Below are positions 9,027-21,914 of a DNA stretch of 64,000 bases, one piece after another; within the stretch, counting starts at the first letter, position 1, and every line of letters begins with the position of its first letter. This DNA comes from Stephania yunnanensis. Lineage: Eukaryota; Streptophyta; Magnoliopsida; Ranunculales; Menispermaceae. The stretch spans positions 27,447,001 through 27,511,000 of the forward strand of contig CM077592.1 of assembly GCA_039657365.1 (NCBI GenBank), written 5' to 3'. Below the pieces are notes generated by a model. It was not told the origin of the DNA and made no database searches. It saw only the letters and a program-made list of their open reading frames with translations. Position numbers and translations under genes: made by a program.

Positions 9027-10470
9027 TGATCGTGGCCGCAAGTATAACTATTTGATTGTAGTAATATTGTGATCGACTTATGTTGATTATGGATATCGTC
9101 CTCGGGGAAATGTGTATTACACTTAGTATACTTAATAAGATTTACTCTATTGCTAAAGAAATCCCTTTTTAATTGATTTTAAAATAAACTAAACTATTCT
9201 AACAAAACAATGTGCATAACTTTTAAATTCTTATATTAAAAAGATCTTAGTTTGCAACTTCACCTAGGTAATGAACAATTATGCCTTTAATATGTATGTG
9301 CAATGCCTAGTTAGAATGGACAAATTTCCTTCAAATCAATTTCAACCTATTGTCGTGATAGAAAAGATTATAATGTACAAACTAGAACTTCACTTATTGG
9401 TGTGATTAATAAAAAAAACTCATTGCCTTAACTTCTAAATCTTAAGATTCATAACCAATTAAGTTTACTATCTGTGCGTCCATAATCAAGAGCTATCAAT
9501 GGATGTTATATATTTTACGGGTGTATTTTTCATAATCAACTTAAAAGCTCCAATGGCCATGGTAACTCCTAAAACATATAATCAACAAAAAATTGAAAGA
9601 TGTTCATTGCATTACACGTAGAATCAATACAAATTCTAATCATTGCACTTTTAACTTTATAATCCATTCATAACTACTTTAGCATAGCATCCATGCCATA
9701 GGATCTAATGATCTCTAAGATTAATGAACTACCCATACATCATTGAAATAAACATGCACATAATGGTATTCATTGAAATAAGAGATTAAACAAATAACTT
9801 CAATTAACTCAAAGAAAATAATACCGAATAACCACAAGTCAGTCCTTAATGTCTTCTATTCAACAATTCTTCTTAATACTCAAGAACAAAGTAAAACTAC
9901 GTAAACCTATGATACCTAGTTGCAATCTATAGTGGTGTATATGTTTACTATGTTCTAATACATATTTATACTCCTTAGACACTTTAGAAAATAATAAGAA
10001 ACCCTAATAGACAATTCCACATGAATTAGAACTTTAATTTTCTATTTGATTACGTCTTGATGCTGTCCATAAGTGATTCGACATTGTGTGTACATAGCCA
10101 CGACGCTGCTATAGCTTTAGACACTTTGTATGCATTTTCCTCACTTAGCTGACTCGACGCCATATGCAAACAAACTTGATGCTGTCCATTATAATCCACG
10201 GCGTAGCCACTGCCCTCACTCTGCAATCCCCTTTTTCTTCTCTTCTTGGTCCTCCACGACTCGCCCACAGTGTATATCCTTCTCCCACGACATCAACCCT
10301 ACTTTTGTGCATTTTATCCTCATTTCTTCACAAAATCATTTCATTGTCTCCTTTATACCTTGTATACCTAAAAATATATAAATATGACCAATCAAAGCTC
10401 ATTTCGGGATATTTAAACTAAATATACTACTAAACTAGTTCTATATATAAGTCTAAATATTCACTTATCA
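9027..10470 (-). repeat. Solo LTR of the E4 family, with ATTAT target duplication
   Basis: The plus-strand ends are TGATCGTGGCCGCAAGTATA and TCACTTATCA. The 5-base sequences outside (9022-9026 and 10471-10475) are both ATTAT. Its 1444 bp align along their length with the split LTR of E4 (34471-35333 plus 49216-49827), in the same plus-strand orientation, so it belongs to the same family on the minus strand. A lone LTR with an intact target duplication is the usual scar of recombination between the two LTRs of a full element. Confidence 0.88.
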
Positions 10471-10475
10471 ATTAT

Positions 10476-11880
10476 GCATGGTATTTGTGTGATGGTGTAC
10501 TTATTATGTGTATTATGTGATATGAAGTGTACTTAGGTGATTAAGTAGGCTTAAGCAAGCAAAAAAGACAAACAACATATTAAGTGGTCTAAACAACGAC
10601 ACAATGACAATTTGCTAATTAATTGGATGAGACAAAAGACATGGAATTAATAAAGGTCATTGTTATGGTCTTAACACTTAAGATGGTCAGATGAGATAAA
10701 GGGCCTTGACTTAGTCACTCAAACCCTAATCTACTAACCCTAACTATATATATTCCTTATAAGTCGTAGTCAGCCTTTTGTTTAAACTAAATAAGCACGT
10801 GAGGACAATAGAGAGAAAGATAATGGCGTGTTTTGGTGGTGGAGTGGTATAAGATGGAACTACCCTAGATTAAGACTTTCAAGGCTAGGTTAACTCTTCT
10901 ATTTTTACACTAACTACACTCTTTTGTGCAAATTGAATATGCTTTCAAAATGGACTTGGTTTTGATGGATTTAGAGAGTGTGTAAGGTTTCTTTTGGATC
11001 TTAATTCCTTTGGGAATTACATAACTCCTCTTGGTCACTGATATGTGTAAGAAATCATGGTGTGATGTCGTTATTCAATGGTCTTTTGTGCAAATTGAAT
11101 ATGCTTTAAAATGGATTTGGTTTTGATGGATTTAGATAGTGTGTAAGGTTTCTTTTGGATCTTAATTGCTTTGGAAATTACATAACTCCTCTTGGTCACT
11201 GATATGTGTAAGAAATCATGGTGTGATGTCGTTATTCAATGGTCTTTTGTGCAAATTGAATATGCTTTCAAAAGGGATTTGGTTTTGATGGATTTAGATA
11301 GTGTGTAAGGTTTCTTTTGGATCTTAATTGCTTTGGGAATTACATAACTCCTCTTGGCCACTGATATTTGTAAGAAATCATGGTCTGATGTTGTTATTCA
11401 ATGGTTTTGTTGCAAATTCGAATTTCATTATGCTTTGAAACAAATTTACTGCTTTCGATTTTGATTTCATTTAAATCTCATGTATAATCGTTGTGGATGG
11501 TTTTGGTGGATGAAATACTTGATATCATATTATGTTTTATGTATTTGAAGCCCAAAAGGGGTGAGAATCAGTATGATAGCCCGGAGGAAGGAAACAAAAA
11601 ATTTAAGGCACTCCCGAGCATTTGACGTCGTCAAACATCATGTGTGTAAACACATAACATCATCCGAGTGCCAATTGGATATGGAGCAAGGACGTGACAC
11701 CCCATGATGCAATGCGTGCAAAACATACGACATCGCAAAGGCGTCACTCACCATTAAAGGTTTAAAGAAATAAATTTTTTATTGATTGGTTTCTTGCACA
11801 CACTTCAAGGTTTCTCTAAGATTTCTAGCATGCCATTAATTTGGAATGGATTAACAATTGATATTGCATCATTCAGAACA
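10476..11880. other. Degenerate LTR-like sequence carrying a minisatellite
   Basis: There is no coding signal. The phrase around 10480-10540 (TGTGATGGTGTACTTATTATGTG) resembles the start region of the chromovirus LTRs elsewhere in the window. A TATA-like stretch lies near 10745-10760, so this may be an old plus-strand LTR. The tandem array is listed separately. The rest (11405-11880) holds nothing I recognise. Confidence 0.35.
10921..11404. repeat. 161-162 bp tandem repeat, three copies plus a decayed fourth
   Basis: Copies begin CTTTTGTGCAAATTGAATAT at 10921, 11083 and 11244 and differ by only a few bases. A degenerate fourth copy starts at about 11405. Each unit contains GTGTGTAAGGTTTC and AAGAAATCATGGT. 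The high similarity between copies indicates a recent local expansion inside otherwise old sequence. Confidence 0.9.
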
Positions 11881-13090
11881 AAAAATAGTCTCATTTTTCA
11901 TCGACTACAATTGATTTATAGTAAGGCATGTACGAGGTCGATCCTACAGGAATTGGGGTGATCTTTCTAGGTTTAGGGAAATGGGGGGTTTTGAAAATAA
12001 AAGTAAAGTAGTAAATAAAATGCATACAAATTAAAATACTTAAACTAAAATCAATAAATAAAAACTCTAGACCTAGGCAAGATTTGACATTCTTGGGAAC
12101 TGATTCGATCGTCGATTTATCAAATTTTTGTCCTATTAATGATTCTCGTAGATAAGCTTATAGTGACTTTCACCTCATTCATCTCATGTCAGTAGAGGGA
12201 ACGTGTGACACAACCACATACTAACCCGATTTGCAAAGCCACTGGATATGTCATAGGCTTTCATGAAATTAGCAGCATTAGCGTTTTATGAGAACACCTA
12301 TCATGAATGGTAGCTAGCATCGTATTGTCTACTCCTCACGAGTGGAAATTACAATACACCGTTACCTATCTCATATCCTAAATACACAAGGTCACACCGG
12401 TTGCCAACATGCAAGGCCCCACTCACCACCTAACATAATCCCCCTTATCGAGCGGCAGTAGGATCACTGGCGATAGTTTTTAACCATGATGGCCATGCAG
12501 GTGCACTTACATAACAAAAGGGACGTAATTTAGGTTTTAAAATTGTAATAAAAAACCTCAGAATAACAATGCAAATAAGAATATAAAAATTAGTAACAAA
12601 CAAGTTAAGTATCGAACCACACAAACCTCACGAATCTATGTGAAATTATAGTGAGAGAATTTTATGTAAATGGGCACAAAGACGACAACAAAATAGTAGC
12701 TATAATTCGAAGAAAACCAATGGACTAATAACCTATAATAATAAATTGGTATTATTGTTTACTAAAAATTCATACGAGACAAAGTAATGAGTACCCAAAA
12801 ACCAAGCATGGGTTTGGACACGGATTTCCCGACGAAACCATTTGAAATGGTTTATAAGCTATTCTGGGGGATAGATTTCTTTTTTATAAAGGTGGGTCCC
12901 AAAACACATACAAACCAAACACTTTAGAAAAACCACCAAATCTTGGAGGTTTTTTCTTAAATGTGAGTCTACAACCTAATTCACAACACTATGATATAGT
13001 GGACTATAGGGTGGCTCTTTTATACCATATAGTTTAAGGGATCTGCTATATTGATGTTGAAAAGATAATTTATTATTTAATTAGGAATGC
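11881..13090 (-). repeat. Degenerate LTR-like block, probably minus orientation
   Basis: The opening, with 'gaggtcgatcctacaggaat', resembles the inner LTR end of Athila-like elements as read in E1 at about 7030-7050 ('ggggtcgaatccacgggact'). The following composition also resembles the E1 LTR. I cannot fix either end, find no primer site and find no target duplication, so this is a likely fragment only. No ORF is supported. Confidence 0.35.
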
Positions 13091-13139
13091 TATGACCAAA
13101 AAAAGAAAAAATAAAGAATTGCCTTTTCCCTTAATGATT

Positions 13140-13766
13140 ACTTAGTTTTACAAGCAAGAGTTGTTCCAATGAGATGTCTAGGGCTAGATGTTTACCTTGA
13201 TAGGACTATCATAGATGAAATCATTGAAAGCATCCAAAAGGTGACAGGATAGGTTGATTCAAACGAGGAACGAGAGACAAACGAAATAAATAGGAAACAG
13301 ACTAAGAGAGAAGAAGAATACGAGCAAAAAATCAAAGAAATTTGGAAGAAATATGGAATGTCGCGGATCATGAGCAAATGAACTAGAGCCCACAACCACC
13401 TGTAAAGGACTTATTGACATGTATGCAGATGAGACAGAAATGGCCATGATGGGGTTAATCTTACGGAATTAGATGAGAACTCTGAGACATCAAGAGTTGA
13501 TGTTCCTGAACCAATGCAAGATTGCTAGGAACATCTATAGGCCCGAGCGATGCATGACCGGGACGATTCAAGGAGGGGGAGCTAACATTCATGTTCCATC
13601 AACCCAATTAGGAATGCCCGACTAAGGAATCCTTTTTTCAAGATAATCTGGTAGTGGGAATGGACTATTGGTTATATGATCCTGCGACTAGCTTCTAACC
13701 TAGACAGCCAAATCATGGGATTAGTGGTGATGATGCTACGTCTGGATGGTAGTTCAATTACTTATG
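13140..13766 (+). pseudogene. E2 decayed tail of the extra 3' ORF
   Basis: A charged stretch (KQTKREEEYEQKIKEIWKK, about 13300-13360) is followed, after several stops, by a Pro/Asn/Gly-rich tail ending near DDATSGW (about 13760). In E3 the extra 3' ORF likewise ends in a low-complexity tail just before the same spacer, so I read this as its counterpart. The sequence is too broken to name a domain. Confidence 0.35.
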
Positions 13767-13861
13767 CAAATTATTCTTATGTTAGTTAATTATTTAGCTT
13801 ATTAGTCTATGCTTCAAGAGGTATTTTTATTTTTGTTGGAACCCCGACTTTATTTTGAAAC

Positions 13862-15134
13862 CTTGAGGACAAGGTTTGGAATGAGTTTGGGGGTATTAGG
13901 CGAAGTGAAGTATGAAGAAGCGAATTATGGAAAAAACCAAAGCTAGAATCTATATGAACATTGAACATTAAAAACTTATCAAATGTTTTCATAATACAGG
14001 CAATATTTTTCCATTTTATTTTACTTTACTTAGTCATGAATATGGAATTGAATATAATATAGATTTAATAGAAGGCATACATTATTATTACCCAAGAAAA
14101 TAGAAATTTTATGATGGAAATGAATTGTTATACACTATTTGACTTAACCTAGATTGTATACACACTGGAAGAGTTTAGATGGCATTAATTACTTCGTGAT
14201 AGACCTTATAATGAGTAGAAGATCAGAACGATAGTGCAAGATAAACAAGAAATATTTTCTAAGAATCTTGTTATACAAAAGTTTTTGACCAAGTATTATA
14301 TATATATATATATATGTATTGGAAAGAATTTATGCCACAATTGAAGTGAAAAATAGGAAAATAGCCTGTAAACTCTATTAAGTTAGAAAGAATGCTTCTT
14401 TGACTATACCGAAAGTGAGAAGAGCTAACAAGAGTTTTTTAAATGAAAAAATAGAGAGACCCCCAAATTCCAAAGAAAATGGAGCAAGGAGTCTAGTGCT
14501 GGGAAAATGGGAGAAAGAATTCCTATTAAAAATAACAGATTCCAAAGGAAATGGAGCAGGGAACCATATGAATACAAATTAAAGAAGAAAGAAAAAGAGA
14601 GAAAAAAAGTATAGAAAGAAGTTTATGAAAAACTTTTCAAATAAAAGATTTAGCTGGAGTGCTTATAGCTAAGTTGAGCGAAGTTCATTTTTATTCCATG
14701 AAATTAATCTGAAATGATGATTATTGGTGATTGAAAACTCATATTGCCTTTCATTGTGGTAATATTTTAAAATTTTACTTGAAAATAAGATTGATGTAGT
14801 ATGTTTTGTATCTTGAGATTCTATAGTGGTTATCGTAAGCTTGAGGGTTATTAGTGGAGATCGAGAACACCTATACAATGGCTTGACTTTGGTGATTGTT
14901 TTACCTTTGAATTTTGAGGTGTATTACAGAACAAGAGGTTGAGTTGTCAAATTGAGGGGTTGTTCTTTAAATCTTTCTATTCTATCATGATTCTTATGAA
15001 GGTAATATGTTTCTACTTAAAGATAATTTTCGTCTAAATAATAAGAATATATAATTATGAAATTAAAATGAGGGAAGAGAAAAGAATATGATTGAGAGTA
15101 TTCTTTTGCTCAAAGTGCTGAGTTTGGGCGAATT
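13862..15134 (+). other. E2 3' spacer with two polypurine-like tracts
   Basis: CTTGAGGACAAGG (13862-13874) and GAGTTTGGGGGTATT (13883-13897) open the spacer. AAATGGAGCA boxes occur near 14478 and 14550. The spacer ends with AGTTTGGGCGAATT (15121-15134), the polypurine tract that abuts the LTR. A (TA)n run sits near 14296-14315. No ORF in this stretch looks coding. Confidence 0.65.
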
Positions 15135-16515
15135 TTATAAAGCAATACTTAGATATGTTTTAGAACATATTTTAAGGCAATTTTCGATGTAAAAGACTAT
15201 ATTACATGGCATTTTCTCTTATTTTTGTTATTTCATGTGATAAATGGAATATATGAAGAAATGGAGTAGAGAGGGAAGATTATGAAGGAACTGATTAAAT
15301 GGAAGATTATGTACAGAATCATCAACAAGTGATGGGAAAAAACTAGATTTTATAGCTAGCGATTCCTGACCGATTCCTCATACACACGAAATTTTCCACT
15401 TAGATCGGTGGAAACCGAGACCACGTTTTCAAGGATATTCCCAACGATTGCACTTAAATCTGAATTGCTCAGGAATCGTTCGATTTTGAAGATCTTGGAT
15501 AACGAAGAGATGTCTGAGTTAGTTTGAGATATGTACTTCCTAGAATACTATAAATACAACCCTAAGGTTAAGAAATTACTTGTCTTTGTGTACATAGATT
15601 AATATTTCATTACTCTTGGAGCCATACTCTATTGCTTTAGTTTATTGCTTTATTGTTCTTTACTTTTATAAAAGATTTGAGGATACAAAATATTTACTCC
15701 AGAGGTATTTATTTAGGTCTTTTATTTATACTATTGCAATGTTATTAATGAATATGACTGAGTAGTTTGTCAATCTAATCAAAGTCTGAATGTGAACTAG
15801 ATTTGTTATGCAATGTAGTGATAATAAGATGATTATGTGCTTAATGCTTTAAATCAATCGTATTCTTCGATTCACTGATTTAAAAGGTTATTATCGATTG
15901 ATTTTAATCATGAGCTTTTTGTTGTATGCATAGTCTAAAATGTGTATTGTGATATTTGCTTTCATAATCTAGTTTAAAGTAGTAATTAGGATTGTTTGAA
16001 AGGTGTTACAGTTTAGAGGTCCTAGGTAAATTTGAGATCAAAATTTAATATTGAAGTAGCTTTTCCACCGATATAAGGAGAACTAATGGCTGGCTAAATG
16101 CAGTTTACTTACTTATGATTAGAATTTAATGATTAATAGTACTTTATACAGTATGCTCATAACTATATAATTAAAGTAACGCGTTTTGATGCAAAACAGA
16201 TTGATGTTTCATTATTCTGGATGTTTATTTAAATATTTATTTATTATTGAATTGAATTGATTTAAATATTAGTGCATTCAAATTTTGATAGACAATAAGT
16301 TTAATTAGTATAGTTAATTATTATAATATATTATAGATTGGATTAGTGATTTTTATTTTCCATTTTAATTAAATTAAAGTAAAAATTATAAAAACCTATA
16401 AAATATTTTTTTCCTAAAGAAGTTTGACAAATCCATGTAGAGACGAACCCGCTTATCACTACAACAAATAATAAGGATATACGAAAAATTTATTGTACGC
16501 GCTTGACATGTGTCA
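15135..16515 (+). repeat. E2 3' LTR (about 1.38 kb)
   Basis: It starts right after the polypurine tract and ends GCTTGACATGTGTCA, the same terminal sequence as the E3 LTRs (TGACATGT.TCAAGC read in reverse). The first two bases are TT rather than TG, one sign of age. The body aligns with the E3 LTRs and, inverted, with 23290-24781. Confidence 0.75.
15549..15556 (+). promoter_or_regulatory. TATA box candidate in the E2 LTR
   Basis: TATAAATA lies about 415 bp into the LTR. The E3 LTRs have the same octamer at the matching place, so it is the likely core promoter of the family. Confidence 0.5.
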
Positions 16516-17300
16516 ACCGCTACCCATACCTCGTGGTTGCACGCATTTCAAAGCAACACTTCATTCAAAAAATGATTCTAGAATCTCAAAATTAATTAAG
16601 ATACTGATAACAATATACAAATATACATACACTAGTTAACCATCAACCAAAAATAAATATACATCTCGGCCTTTATGCTGAGTAACAATTCAGGCGTGTT
16701 CGCTAACATGTGCCACGTTATTAGTCGACAATCCTTAATTAGGGGAATACCACGACTAGTGATTTTGGCCATCACATGTTTATTTTTTTGTTGTTGTTTG
16801 GTTCATCTCTATCCTGCCTATTTGGATTTACAAAAGTCTTTTTGGTTTCAAAAGACGTGTTTAATACTATTTGGGTTAGGTTTTGACCCTTGGGGGTCAG
16901 TGTGAGTTTATGAAGGGGACGAATTTAGGATTTTGTTATGAAAAATCCAAATTTGCACCTAACGTTGCGCCAAAACCTCACTTACAATCGATACATCGGC
17001 TTGCCACGGTGCTGCCTGAGGAATTATGGAATTTAATCCATTGATCCCCTGCGCAGTGGCATGTAATGTACAATACTGGCAAATCACTAAGACGTATTTC
17101 TAACTTTCTCAACTCAGAGCCGACAGTCTCGCACAACGCCCCCATGGGTAAACCCATGACTTTGGGAGGGCGCTGGATATTTTTCAGAATTAAATCGAAT
17201 CTCATTTTTCAAAATTTACCGATTTTTACCAAAGTATATCGATATGAGAAAAGTCGGGCTAGTGGTAACTTACCCTAAGTTGAGTAAACTTACCTTAAAG
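16516..17300. other. Unassigned sequence right of E2
   Basis: No LTR end is recognised. A 75-codon minus-strand frame (17205-16978) has an unusually ordinary amino-acid composition (MRFDLILKNIQRPPKV at its start) but no family I recognise, no upstream signal and no conserved copy in the window. I do not call it a gene. Confidence 0.3.
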
Positions 17301-19317
17301 AAAACATATCAATAATACATAAATGAATCTATATTAGTGTAGACATAAGGAGAACCAGCTAGGAACTTCATATGTAGAATTTGATAGGACAGCTGCATTT
17401 TGAGGTAGGTGGAGTTTTCTTTATTCTCAATTATGCCTTAATACTAGATATGTTAGGCTCACGTAACATCTTTGTTGAATTTGTTGGAATCTATCTCTAC
17501 ACTTTTATTGATGTTTTTTATTATATCATTTGGATTCTTCTAAAATGAATACTCGGGGAACTGCTATACTAATATTGATGAATGGATGCTAAAATTATGA
17601 GTTAGAGGGCAAACGAGTGCCGATACCTATTTTCATGGTTGTTTTGATATCTTAATGCGTATAACTATTCAGATTTCATAACCGCTGCTTCGATTTCCTT
17701 CATGATAGGTTAAGGTTTTCCTTTAATAAGTTACGCAATCATTTGGGCGAAAGTATGGCTTTGATGTCCTTCATAGCAGTTTAGGGTTAACCCTTAATGA
17801 GCTACGTAGGTGTTCAAGTCCATGATAGTTGAAATATTTTGTTTCCACTTCTCTTAATACTATGACATTCATGTATCATTGCAAATCTAATGGATTATCA
17901 TTGTTTGGCACTACTTATTCTATCTTGCATTTCATAGTATTTTTGCTTGCATACTTGTTTTTGCTCAAAATGATAATAGGTTTCTTAAAATCCATTTGTT
18001 GCATGTTAGTTATTATTGCACTAGGTATTACTTGGATAATTGAGGTTAAAGAAGGAATCTACTTTATTGGCCTGTTGGATCTTTTGCTCGCCCCTCTACT
18101 TTCCCCCCAAGTATCTCAGTTGGTACTCTAAATAGAGGAAAAGAGAAGGTCGTTGCGTAGGAAACTCTTTCCTGTTTGTTAGTTTGAATAATACTCGTCT
18201 ATTTCGTGTTTGAGATATTTTATGTAATGAAGAGGGGATTTCATATGGGTAGATGTGTATGCCCATAAAGCTTGGATTTAGTTTATAATTTATGTGTTTG
18301 TAAGACTTCTCTAATAACTTTGCAACATGTTAGACTTTAAAGGATTTTTGTTTCTGCACCTATTATTTTAGTTTGTTTTTTTAGAATGTCTTCATTTATT
18401 TTCCACAAGTTAAGGTTGATCGCTCGACTCAATGGGTTATTTCGAGTAGTTCAACGATGGTTTAAGTCAGGTGATCCAGGCCGATCGGGTTTAGGTCATC
18501 AAAACCTAAGTCTCTGTCATGGGTTTCCTCTCAAGAGATGTTTGGATAGGTTTTTTTCATTCATAGGTTTCCTCTCATTTGACTTAGATGTTTAGCGAGG
18601 TTTACCATCATGGGTTTCTATTCAATTTAGTGAAGCTGGTTTCCAGATGTTAACTAGGGCTTTATGTCACACTTTACTCATATCCAATTTTGACTTCCCT
18701 ACGACTTATTTTCTTGCGATTCCCTTATTTTTCGTTCTTATTTAAATTGCATGAATTGTAGATTTTTTATTGATAACCTTGAATATTAGCTAACTTTTTA
18801 TGGTATTTACTCACTAAAATTTTTTATCGTTTTTTGCGACGAATTGCAAATCCTATGATAAGATGGGGCAATAGGGGTCTTAAGCAACTACGTAAGAGCC
18901 AGGAGAGCCTCATCAGCTTATTTGTGTAAGTGCCCGTTTACGTCTATTTACTACTTTTATAAGATTATAAAAGGACTTGTGTACTCAATACATGTATATG
19001 GTATCTCATGTCAGGTTCCCACACTATAAAGTTGTTTATTAATGCAAACTTTTTATTCTTACAATATTCGTATGCTTTAATGACTTCCGTTTAGATGTAC
19101 AAATTATAATAATCTAATAAGTCATAAACAACTTAAATTAGTTACATCCATGTAAATATTCATAAATGCATGATAAACTAAGTTAATACGAATAAGATAC
19201 AAATAAAAGTTTAGGTCATGGGCCATCGAGGACACATGTGAGGTGATGGGGCACGCTTAGTGACATGTTCGGCGATGTGGGCTTACCAAGTTTACCTCGA
19301 GGTTTGGAGATGTCACA
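17301..19317 (+). repeat. Probable plus-strand chromovirus LTR relic
   Basis: The end, GGTTTGGAGATGTCACA, and the phrase near 18855 ('gataagatggggcaatag') resemble the final third of the Tekay-like LTRs of this window (for example 61690-62170). The start is not found. It contains three imperfect copies of a 44-47 bp phrase beginning CATGGGTTTC or CATAGGTTTC at 18518, 18562 and 18609. An apparent hydrophobic ORF at 17829-18131 has no homologue or start context and is probably chance. Confidence 0.35.
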
Positions 19318-19329
19318 ATAAATTAGGTC

Positions 19330-20327
19330 TTCTAAGGGACTTTAAATTGATTTAATTTGAGATAAACCTCTCAACAAAAGAGTAGAAAACAAAGCTTATT
19401 AAAATTCAGCACACATTTGTTCCAGAAAAACCCCAGTTTTACTACAAAAGTAAGAAAAGATAAGTGAGCTTGGTACCTAAGGTTTGCAAGTCACTCCTCT
19501 TTGATCTTTAGCTCGAATCCTTCTTTAAACTCCCAATTTCTAGCAATTTTCTTGGTGTTCTTTCCTTCATATGGTATTGATTTTTTTCTCTTTTCTTACT
19601 AGTAAGAATAGTTAAGGCCCATTTTTATAGTTTTGGGCTTTACATTAGAGGTTTTAGACCAACCTTGCATCTACCCCATCTTTTTTATCACTAGGAAGAT
19701 CTACACTTCTTATTTAATGCATTTTGAACCACCCCATTCTTTTTTCTTGATGTACACCTTTAAATGCATTTTTTTCTTCTCTGTATTTCATATGAATAGA
19801 TTCTTAGGTGTATCGATAGGCTAAAGGGATGGTCTCTACCTAAGTCCGATTAAAGATCCATGGGATACGTTCTTAATTCTATACTTAGGCCATTTAAATT
19901 AAAATCCTATGCTAGTTCACATTTTCAAATCTAAAAGATTCACCAAAACTAGGAACATCAATGCACATCGACATGGTTATATTTTTACAACCATAGGCTA
20001 CATATTAATCTAGTTTATTAATCCACTTAGGTTAGTTAAATATATTTTTTCAAAGTTATATTTAGATTCATTTAGTCCACTAAGGCCATATTTTATAAAC
20101 TAAACCACTTCATAACCAAGATATTTCTATTAAACTAGGGCCAACACTCAAATCATAAATTATGCCTAAGTCCCATTGATAAATCGATCCTAACTGAATG
20201 TCTGCACGCATACATCTCGTCGCAACTTTAGGTCGTGCGATTAACAATAAAATTTACAAACTGCACGATAAATATGGATACATAATACATGACATTACAC
20301 AAATATAAGTTTTTAGAGGATGTTACA
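19330..20327 (-). repeat. LTR fragment of a chromovirus (minus), same family as 25133-28714
   Basis: On the minus strand it begins TGTAACATCCTCTAAAAAC at 20327. It aligns piecewise with the outer part of the solo LTR that begins at 28714, for example the shared CTAGGAAGATCTAC at about 19692 and 28034. The far end is not resolved and may be interrupted by the plus-strand relic ending at 19317. Confidence 0.5.
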
Positions 20328-20470
20328 GTTTTTCCAACTAATAAGAACTTCGTCTTTGAAATTAGATTTAACTCGAGCGAATTCTTTCTAGAAGCATAGA
20401 GCAACAGAGTGCTTGTTAACCAATCCCATCGAAATGAGGATTTATAAACTTGATTTAGACAATTAGACAC
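20328..20470 (-). pseudogene. 3' end of a chromovirus internal region with polypurine tract
   Basis: Minus-strand bases just before the LTR read GACGAAGTTCTTATTAG then TTGGAAAAAC, directly followed by TGTAACA. In chromoviruses the polyprotein and LTR are separated by a 'GACGA.....GTGGGGGA..TGTAAC' arrangement, so this is a decayed polypurine tract and the last codons of the internal region. Upstream (20471-20929) I see no further recognisable coding sequence. Confidence 0.5.
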
Positions 20471-20929
20471 TTAACGTAAACCATAAACTCACATAGAGTC
20501 ACTTTTACTAGTTCGATATCTTAATCCAAGCTCCAAGTCCATGCTACAGCTTCACTACAAAATCTATCACACTGTAGGTCTCAACTATAGTTTGACATTC
20601 ATATTGAGTTATGAATTTAGCCAAGTTACTTCAAAACAACATGAGAGTAGGTCCATCAATTGTAGCATGCCACACCCACCTTTACTAGTTAAAATTACTC
20701 AATCAGGAACTGAAACTTAGTTAAGTAGTCTTAATTAACCTAATGTAGTCGCAGGGCATTGTGGATTGCAATCGAATGACTAGTTAAAATAAATAATTAT
20801 CTTTACCTTCTTTATAGTCATGTGTCGCCTCCGGTTCTGGCTCTACAACAATGTTTAATTGGTTGAACATCTTTGAAAAATGTTATCCTTATGATTATTA
20901 TTCAGTTCCTAGAAAGAAAATCTACTTAT

Positions 20930-21914
20930 AAGGAAATGATATACATGAAATGAACCATGCTGTTGGATTTCGTTCCTATTATTTCGAGTGTTATGGCATC
21001 TAAGTGTGTCTAGAAGGTAGTTACGAGTGTGGTGTTCAACTGGCTATCATTTACACACCCCTATGTTTACTGGATCTTTAAGTGTAGTAGTGAGTGCAGT
21101 GCTCGAGTCCATCGTCTACACCCCTATGGACTTTACTCCCTTTTAAACTCGCGGAGTTAGTCTGCAGTTTTAGGTAGTCATGTTTAAGATCGCGGGCTCG
21201 CAGCTTAATGGATTTGGACGGTTTATACACCCTTCCTTTTATTTTTTGACACTCATTCATCATTGATATTTTTTTAGCATGTTTATCATGCACTTGCTTT
21301 ATTTCTTGTTTATTTACATTCATGCATGATCTTTCGACTTATTTATTGGAATTTACAAAATAATATTAAGACTCATCTTGCTTTACTCATTGGAATTTTC
21401 TATGTTTTTGTGACAGTTACAAGTCCCTCAAGTGGTAATGGAAATGACCCCGTACTTGTTGATTACTTTTAAATTACCTTCGGAGCCAGCTTCCTCTCTT
21501 TTATGTTGTAGGTTATTTTGTTGTTTTGAATGTATTTATGAATTATATATTGTTGTGTATATACTTTGGGACATGGAATTGCCAAAAAATTACTGATACA
21601 TGTATATGGATGTTTTACTATTCTTAACACAAGTATATATGCATGTGATCACTTTTGAAGGATTTCAACATTCAGGTTTCTCTAGACTTTAAATAATGTC
21701 TTAGTTGTTTTAAGTTACTTTAATGATAATTAATACCGTTGCACATAAAAATAAGACTTACAAAATACAATCTACGACTTTAATCTGCAACTAAATAGTG
21801 ATTCACTTGAAAAGAGGTTGACTAGGCATGCGTTAACTCTGTGGGAGTTGAACGAAGGTTCAAGTAGGTATAATGTCGAGTGGGGCCCAATTTTTAAGAA
21901 CCGGGGCCATCACA
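20930..21914 (+). repeat. End part of a chromovirus LTR (plus), inverted relative to 25133-26400
   Basis: The segment from about 21425 ('caagtccctcaagtggta') aligns with the reverse complement of about 25400-25565. Both end in the same style: GGGGCCATCACA here, GACTTGGGGCGTTACA there. The left limit is not visible. Confidence 0.5.

Larger units (their letters stand above)
13100..16515 (+). mobile_element. E2: 3' end of an Athila-like element related to E3
   Basis: What remains is a decayed 3' ORF tail, the conserved 3' spacer, a polypurine tract and a 3' LTR on the plus strand. The spacer and LTR align with those of E3 (which is on the minus strand). The spacer shares the GAGGACAAGG box, the AAATGGAGCAGGG boxes and the TTGTGGCATAA-type segment. 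No gag, RT or integrase is present, and no 5' LTR is visible upstream, so the element is truncated at its 5' side. The left limit is uncertain. Confidence 0.65.

Noticed and set aside
16455..16480. CACTACAACAAAT, resembling the terminus of a CACTA transposon
   Set aside because: The stretch lies within the E2 LTR and aligns with the E3 LTR (CCACTACTATAAATAATAG); there is no partner terminus or 3-bp duplication.
17829..18131. 100-codon hydrophobic plus-strand ORF, possible membrane protein
   Set aside because: It is a poly-Leu/Ile/Phe frame in AT-rich LTR-like sequence, with no start context and no homologue recognised.
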